From the IMG/VR virus record IMGVR_UViG_3300020459_000021, positions 1 through 43,371 of that record: a DNA stretch of 43,371 nucleotides; one strand, written 5' to 3'. Shown here piece by piece: positions 39,580-43,371 of this stretch; positions within the stretch are counted from its first letter, which is position 1, and every line of letters begins with the position of its first letter. Made by a program: the position numbers and the translations under genes. This DNA comes from a virus. The notes under the pieces were generated by a model that was not told the DNA's origin, searched no databases, and saw only the letters and a program-made list of their open reading frames with translations.

Positions 39580-39745
39580 CAAGATTAGATAGCTTATCCA
39601 ATCGGCATGGCACGCTTCACATTCATATACTTAGCTGCATCAATCCTCCCACTATGTAGCAACACCCCCCACTGGGGGTATTACAAACTCCCGGATTATG
39701 CGATACGGGTTCAGAAAATTATGTCAAAAATTTAAGGGACCATCC

Positions 39746-39877
39746 TTACTTTTCATCTTTAAGAGATATAAGTGCTTTCTTGCAAGACTCAATTAAATCA
39801 GGACTACCGTTCATCATTTCAAGAGTTTTAATAGCTTCAATTAATTTTTGACGTCTCAGAGAAATAGGATCAGACAT
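39746..39877 (-). CDS. Small hypothetical protein, 43 aa
   Basis: The ATG overlaps the upstream TAA by one base (TAATG). The product begins MSDPISLRRQKLIEAIKTLE, continues MMNGSPDLIESCKKALISL and ends KDEK. It is a regular helical hairpin by eye. It is the last gene before the gene-poor region, so it closes the late transcript. No family is recognised. Confidence 0.6.
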   Translation of the reverse strand: MSDPISLRRQKLIEAIKTLEMMNGSPDLIESCKKALISLKDEK

Positions 39878-40236
39878 TAGGTAATCATTTTAGTATTATC
39901 AGTTGGTGATTCTTCATCCAGTAGTGCTTCAGATGCAAAGGATGTATCAGGTCTACCGCTCCGGGCTACGCCCTCCGCTTCGTCCCCGCCATCTTGATAC
40001 CACTTCTTGATTTGTGGGACACTGTATTGATCGTACATTTTAAGGCACCATTCTTTAAGTGCTTTACCGGATTCAGTGAACTTAGCAGTACCGAGAGTAC
40101 GCCATGCATCTTTTGGATCATAGATTAAGCGGGATGAATTTTTATAGTAAGTAACAAAATAGTTAGGCCCTTCTCTTACACGGTGATATTCGTACCTCAT
40201 GTAAGTATCGTTACCTTCAAACTGTTCTGGTTTCAT
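39877..40236 (-). CDS. Hypothetical protein, 119 aa, downstream of terminase
   Basis: The ATG chosen gives MKPEQFEGNDTYMRYEYHRV; an in-frame ATG ten codons upstream is possible. Residues 1-75 are aromatic and charged (YFVTYYKNSSRLIYDPKDAW, then ESGKALKEWCLKMYD). Residues about 80-100 are encoded by a GC-rich palindromic stretch (DEAEGVARSGRPD) unlike the rest. The end is polar. No family is recognised. Confidence 0.62.
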   Translation of the reverse strand: MKPEQFEGNDTYMRYEYHRVREGPNYFVTYYKNSSRLIYDPKDAWRTLGTAKFTESGKALKEWCLKMYDQYSVPQIKKWYQDGGDEAEGVARSGRPDTSFASEALLDEESPTDNTKMIT

Positions 40237-40401
40237 GTATGTATTAAATAGTTTATAACATAACATCTAAGGATGTAATCACATAATGATATATGACATC
40301 ATTCATGGATGTCCAAAATCATCAGTAGTTAGTACAAGATGAAGTATTTGATGTCTTTGTTGTTTGGCAGTTCTTACATAATGTCCATCCCCAGGGACAT
40401 T

Positions 40402-40443
40402 AATAAAGGGGGAAGGAGTGTCTAATAAGACACGAATTCCCCC
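40402..40443 (-). terminator. Nested-hairpin terminator after the terminase gene
   Basis: On the coding strand GGGGGA and TCCCCC form an outer stem around the inner hairpin GTGTCT, TATT, AGACAC. TTTATT follows. It lies about 30-70 bases after a candidate phage promoter at 40472-40493, so a short RNA could be made between them. Confidence 0.8.
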
Positions 40444-40471
40444 AGTTAGGTTCGGGTCCACCCTTCCCTCC

Positions 40472-40493
40472 CCTGTATAGGGGGGTGATCGGT
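40472..40493 (-). repeat. Copy 2 of the perfect 22-base repeat (candidate phage promoter)
   Basis: This copy is identical to 33006-33027 and directly follows the terminase stop. On the coding strand it reads into TATACAGGGGAGGG, which resembles the T7 promoter end TATAGGGAGA. It is not needed for coding here. CCCC and GGGG around TATACA could also pair. In T7 a promoter, phi-OR, lies at the equivalent right end of the genome. Confidence 0.55.
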
Positions 40494-42227
40494 CTAGATC
40501 CATTGCGCCGTAACGGATTTACCTTTAAGTTGTCTTGCTTGTTTACGTTGTTCTAGATTAAAGCCAAACACCATATGATTACAAGCTTGTTGAGGGTCAT
40601 CTAGGAAGGCTTCATTCATATCATTCCAGTCTTCCATGCGTTGAGTCTTCATGGTTTCATAAGCAGAGATCGACATAGCATCTGTGTAATATTTAACACC
40701 TTGAGCTAAGCAATCTAATCTGTCGTCATGTTTAACGGCACCTTTTTCACGACACATTCTAGACATTTGATAGAAGAGCATATAAAGGAGACGTTCTTCA
40801 GGTGGAGCATCAGGATTTGATTTAAAGTCCCATTCAATAACTCTTCTATCTACGATCAGTCTATGTTGATTAAGTACTGGTTCAAGAGAATCAATGATAC
40901 GGTCTTCTTTACGAACATTAGCCCTTACTTCTTCGATATCTATGAGTTGTTTAGTTTGTTGGAGATGTTTTTTAAAGAGTTCACCAACCATACCATCACC
41001 GAAGTTAGTTTCAATAAGGAGTTTAGTAACACCATATTTTTTACAACCTCTTAGAACATCCAGTAATGTCTTGTCGGAGTACCCGTCTTTATAAGCTCGC
41101 ATTTCGTGCAAGTACAGGAAACCGTTACGTTGTGAGAGATAAGCTGCTGCTGTTTCATCTGATCCACGACCCGACGGATCAATAGAGCAGATTGTTTCGG
41201 TGTAAGGGTTCCAATCTCCTTGGAGTAACATTGGAGAGTAGAAATAGTCTCCAGGTAATCCCACAGTGGGTAGGTCTTTAATGATATTTGTTGGATCTGA
41301 ACACCATACGACGGCATCTGGAGCAGAGGTAGGGTTAACGCTAGTGATAACAAGGTCAGCACATTTAAGGGGGAATTTTTCAGCATCACTAAGGGAGGTA
41401 TCGAGCATGAACTGGAGCATGAAGTTAGATCTGCCCATAGCAGCTTCACGATCTAGTAGGTCGTCATCATCAAAACGATCAGGGTCAGTTACTGTCCATT
41501 CAGTAGCACCATTATCGATATCAGAGACAAGTTGTGGGGCCAAGAGCCCCTCATAGTTTTCTATCTTCTTAGGGTATCTAGCAGGCCAAACAAAGGGCTT
41601 ATAGTTCCTTTCAGCGAGCTTACGATAGACAGTAAAGACAGTTTGAGGTGTACCTAAGAAAAGGATACGTGAGTCATCTTTAGGAGTAAGGATAGATTCA
41701 GCTTCTGTACAGAGTTGAAGAAGTTTCTCACGCATAAGTTCCGTCATTGAGTTACCAGGAACTTCGATGTCATCAAGGATCATTAGATCTGCACGACTAC
41801 CTGTAAGTTGACCTGTAATACCTACTGATTTGACGGAGGGGGCTTGATGAGGGCTGCAAGCAACATCAAAGCTGATACGAGACCAACGAGCGTTATCATC
41901 TTTAGGTTTAATATGAGATAGCCAAGGTGTTTCAATGATCAGCTTCTGTAAGAAGATCGACATGTTATCGGCACGTTCTTTAGAAGCAGAGATGATCATA
42001 ATTTTCTTTTCTGGATCTTTAAATAAAGTCCAGAGCACAAAAGCTCCAGTAATCCATGATTTACCTACTCCACGGAAAGCTTGTATTTGTAATCGTTTAG
42101 GACCATTTTGAAGATAATCTGCGATTGCATATTGAGCACGAGTAGGGGATGGAAGGTCTAGTTGTCCCCACATAGCTTGTAGGAACAACTTAAAATCATC
42201 CCTTAGAAGTTCTAAGGTGTTATTCAT
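40494..42227 (-). CDS. Terminase large subunit (gp19-like)
   Basis: The 577-residue protein drives DNA packaging. The ATPase domain has Walker A FRGVGKSW at 51-58 and Walker B ADLMILDDIE near 146-155. The nuclease domain has Asp in CSIDPSGRGSDETAAA near 348 and a later Asp pair in DDRLDCLAQG near 499. Length is close to T7 gp19 (586). Its start overlaps the upstream gene by eight bases. Downstream lie a candidate promoter and a terminator. Confidence 0.96.
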   Translation of the reverse strand: MNNTLELLRDDFKLFLQAMWGQLDLPSPTRAQYAIADYLQNGPKRLQIQAFRGVGKSWITGAFVLWTLFKDPEKKIMIISASKERADNMSIFLQKLIIETPWLSHIKPKDDNARWSRISFDVACSPHQAPSVKSVGITGQLTGSRADLMILDDIEVPGNSMTELMREKLLQLCTEAESILTPKDDSRILFLGTPQTVFTVYRKLAERNYKPFVWPARYPKKIENYEGLLAPQLVSDIDNGATEWTVTDPDRFDDDDLLDREAAMGRSNFMLQFMLDTSLSDAEKFPLKCADLVITSVNPTSAPDAVVWCSDPTNIIKDLPTVGLPGDYFYSPMLLQGDWNPYTETICSIDPSGRGSDETAAAYLSQRNGFLYLHEMRAYKDGYSDKTLLDVLRGCKKYGVTKLLIETNFGDGMVGELFKKHLQQTKQLIDIEEVRANVRKEDRIIDSLEPVLNQHRLIVDRRVIEWDFKSNPDAPPEERLLYMLFYQMSRMCREKGAVKHDDRLDCLAQGVKYYTDAMSISAYETMKTQRMEDWNDMNEAFLDDPQQACNHMVFGFNLEQRKQARQLKGKSVTAQWI

Positions 42228-43371
42228 TTAATACGGTAGTGGATAGATTGGCGAACTTATCAGGTTGTTCAAGGATCATCTGTCTACGTTCCTTTGAAGT
42301 TAGATTAGGGAAAGCCTCTTTAAACTTCTTATAACGAGCAGATTGCACCAAATCGATGATACGTTCATCTTCTAAAGCAAGTCGGATTTGAAGACCTTGT
42401 TTAACATCTTTAGGTAAGTCTTTAATCAGCCTACCATTAATAGTATCTAAGGTTCTATCCTTTGTATTTTTTACTATCCCCAAGTTTTTACGAAGTTGAT
42501 CGGATAAAGCATGGACATCGCCATGATCAGTACTATACATACCAGATTTACGACCTGCCTGCGTATAGACACCATCGTATAGGGCTTCATAGTTTTCTGC
42601 CCGATTACCCATAAATAAACCACCAGATTCAAGGACTTCACGTAACTCATCCATCTCTTCTGGTGATAAACCTGCTATAAAAGCTTGTTGATCTTGAATA
42701 CCCATTCGGTGATGAGTTGTTGATGTTTGCGGTGGAGCACCTTTACCCCATTCACCTGTTGAGGTACTACGTTGCTTATATTCAGGTCTAGTTTCCATTC
42801 TTATGGATAGACCTGTGTTACGAGCTTGTACATCACCTGTAATACCACGGAAATCTGCATTATTAGTAAGGTCAGTACGTTTAGGTGGTTTATTAGCTAT
42901 TACTGCAGCATCACGTTGAGCTTTAGTCCATGTTTTCCTAGGTCCATCTGCAAATACAGTTTGAGCCGGTAAATTTCTAATTAATAAGTTTGACCCTTTC
43001 CTAAGAGCAGGCTTTACTTCACCAGCACCAGGAATAAGTAACCCTGCCGCGACTTGAGTAGCAACAGAGGGAATACCTGTTTTACTTTCTATATAGTCTC
43101 CAAGTTGGCCGAGTAGTTGGTCTTCAACATCTTCAGCCTGGTGAACAGACTTGATTAATGGAGCAAATGCTGGATTGGCACCTAGTTGTATTGCACGGCT
43201 TACAGGTTGTGCATTACCGTTTGTTAATTCATTCCAACCATATCTAACTTCATTAGTACCATTCTTGACGCCATTCTTTACTCCATTCTTTACTCCATTC
43301 TTTACGCCATTAACGCCATTCTTTATGCCGTTTTTAATACCATTAACGCCGTTTTTAATACCATTTGAGAC
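42220..43371 (-). CDS. Hypothetical protein upstream of terminase, N-terminus beyond the window
   Basis: The frame is open from the last base of the window for 383 codons, so the N-terminus is missing; an internal ATG at 42798 is not needed as a start. It opens with a run of Asn-Gly-Ile/Val-Lys units (about 36 residues). It continues with a hydrophobic region near LIPGAGEVKPALRKGS and a charged helical C-terminal half (AGLSPEEMDELREVLE, then LTSKERRQMILEQ). In T7 the small terminase subunit lies here, but I see no clear match, so the function is left open. Overlap with terminase suggests coupled translation. Confidence 0.7.
   Translation of the reverse strand, partial: VSNGIKNGVNGIKNGIKNGVNGVKNGVKNGVKNGVKNGTNEVRYGWNELTNGNAQPVSRAIQLGANPAFAPLIKSVHQAEDVEDQLLGQLGDYIESKTGIPSVATQVAAGLLIPGAGEVKPALRKGSNLLIRNLPAQTVFADGPRKTWTKAQRDAAVIANKPPKRTDLTNNADFRGITGDVQARNTGLSIRMETRPEYKQRSTSTGEWGKGAPPQTSTTHHRMGIQDQQAFIAGLSPEEMDELREVLESGGLFMGNRAENYEALYDGVYTQAGRKSGMYSTDHGDVHALSDQLRKNLGIVKNTKDRTLDTINGRLIKDLPKDVKQGLQIRLALEDERIIDLVQSARYKKFKEAFPNLTSKERRQMILEQPDKFANLSTTVLNE
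43256..43366 (-). repeat. Degenerate 12-base codon repeat encoding Asn-Gly-Ile/Val-Lys units
   Basis: About ten units alternate NGIK, NGVK and NGV(N), using different synonymous codons (AAT/AAC, GGT/GGC/GGA, GTA/GTT/GTC). Both four- and three-residue spacings occur. The mixed codon use suggests an old, selected repeat and not a recent expansion. It lies at the very edge of the window, where an assembly could have stopped. Confidence 0.75.

Larger units (their letters stand above)
38879..39745. other. Gene-poor 867-base region, likely site of the genome ends
   Basis: I see no convincing gene here. It lies between the late end (terminase group) and the first early gene, where linear T7-like genomes have their termini and direct terminal repeats. 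It holds a good host-type promoter, a repeated 14-mer (39022-39035 and 39171-39184), the hairpin GATACGAATACGTATC near 39475, and GC-rich inverted repeats between about 39497 and 39579. It also holds a CCCCC/GGGGG hairpin near 39664. Repeated TAATGTAA words lie near 39435-39460. Exact ends cannot be read from the sequence. Confidence 0.6.

Noticed and set aside
40303-40503. A 66-codon frame on the minus strand directly after terminase, starting MDLDRSPPYTGEGR
   Set aside because: It spans the 22-base repeat and a strong nested-hairpin terminator, and its composition is unlike the neighbours. A non-coding regulatory stretch explains the bases better.
1-43371. CRISPR arrays, insertion sequences or rRNA genes
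   Set aside because: I saw no regularly spaced repeats, transposase genes with flanking repeats or rRNA-like sequence.

Overview
The window looks like most of the genome of a T7-like marine cyanophage (a podovirus of the P-SSP7-type cyanopodovirus group). The evidence is a single-subunit phage RNA polymerase, T7-type replication genes, a complete T7-type virion and packaging set, a photosystem II D1 gene (psbA) between the scaffold and capsid genes, a phage ribonucleotide reductase and a tyrosine integrase. DNA is AT-rich by eye. Every gene I support lies on the minus strand, so transcription runs from high to low coordinates. Host genus (Synechococcus or Prochlorococcus) cannot be fixed from the sequence alone.

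The window appears circularly permuted relative to the linear T7 map. Both edges fall in open reading frames of the late region: the tail-fibre gene runs off base 1, and the gene upstream of terminase runs off base 43371 inside a short codon repeat. In transcription order the functional map starts in a gene-poor stretch (38879-39745) with a good host-type promoter. Next comes an early block of small genes (35.5-38.9 kb) with an ArdA-like antirestriction protein, a tRNA-Asp-like gene and two KTSC-like proteins. A decision-like module follows (33.9-35.4 kb): a ribbon-helix-helix protein, a MarR-like protein and an integrase. Then come RNA polymerase, ssDNA-binding protein, endonuclease I, primase-helicase, a DNA polymerase split over two frames, a 5' exonuclease, a MazG-like protein and ribonucleotide reductase (22.9-33.8 kb).

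The structural half (1-22.8 kb) runs portal, scaffold, an inserted accessory block (RlpA-like protein and two collagen-like proteins), psbA, a putative lysis group (C39-like peptidase and two small membrane-type proteins), major capsid protein, two tail-tube proteins, three internal virion/ejection proteins and the tail fibre. Terminase large subunit and three small genes close the map (39.7-43.4 kb).

The least explained features are: a recurring ten-base element (TCACAATCAT or TTCACATTCATC on the coding strand) in front of early genes without Shine-Dalgarno sequences; a perfect 22-base duplication that resembles a promoter for the phage polymerase; T-arm-like hairpins in the leaders of both psbA and the capsid gene; and several genes of 36-58 codons that fill apparent gaps.
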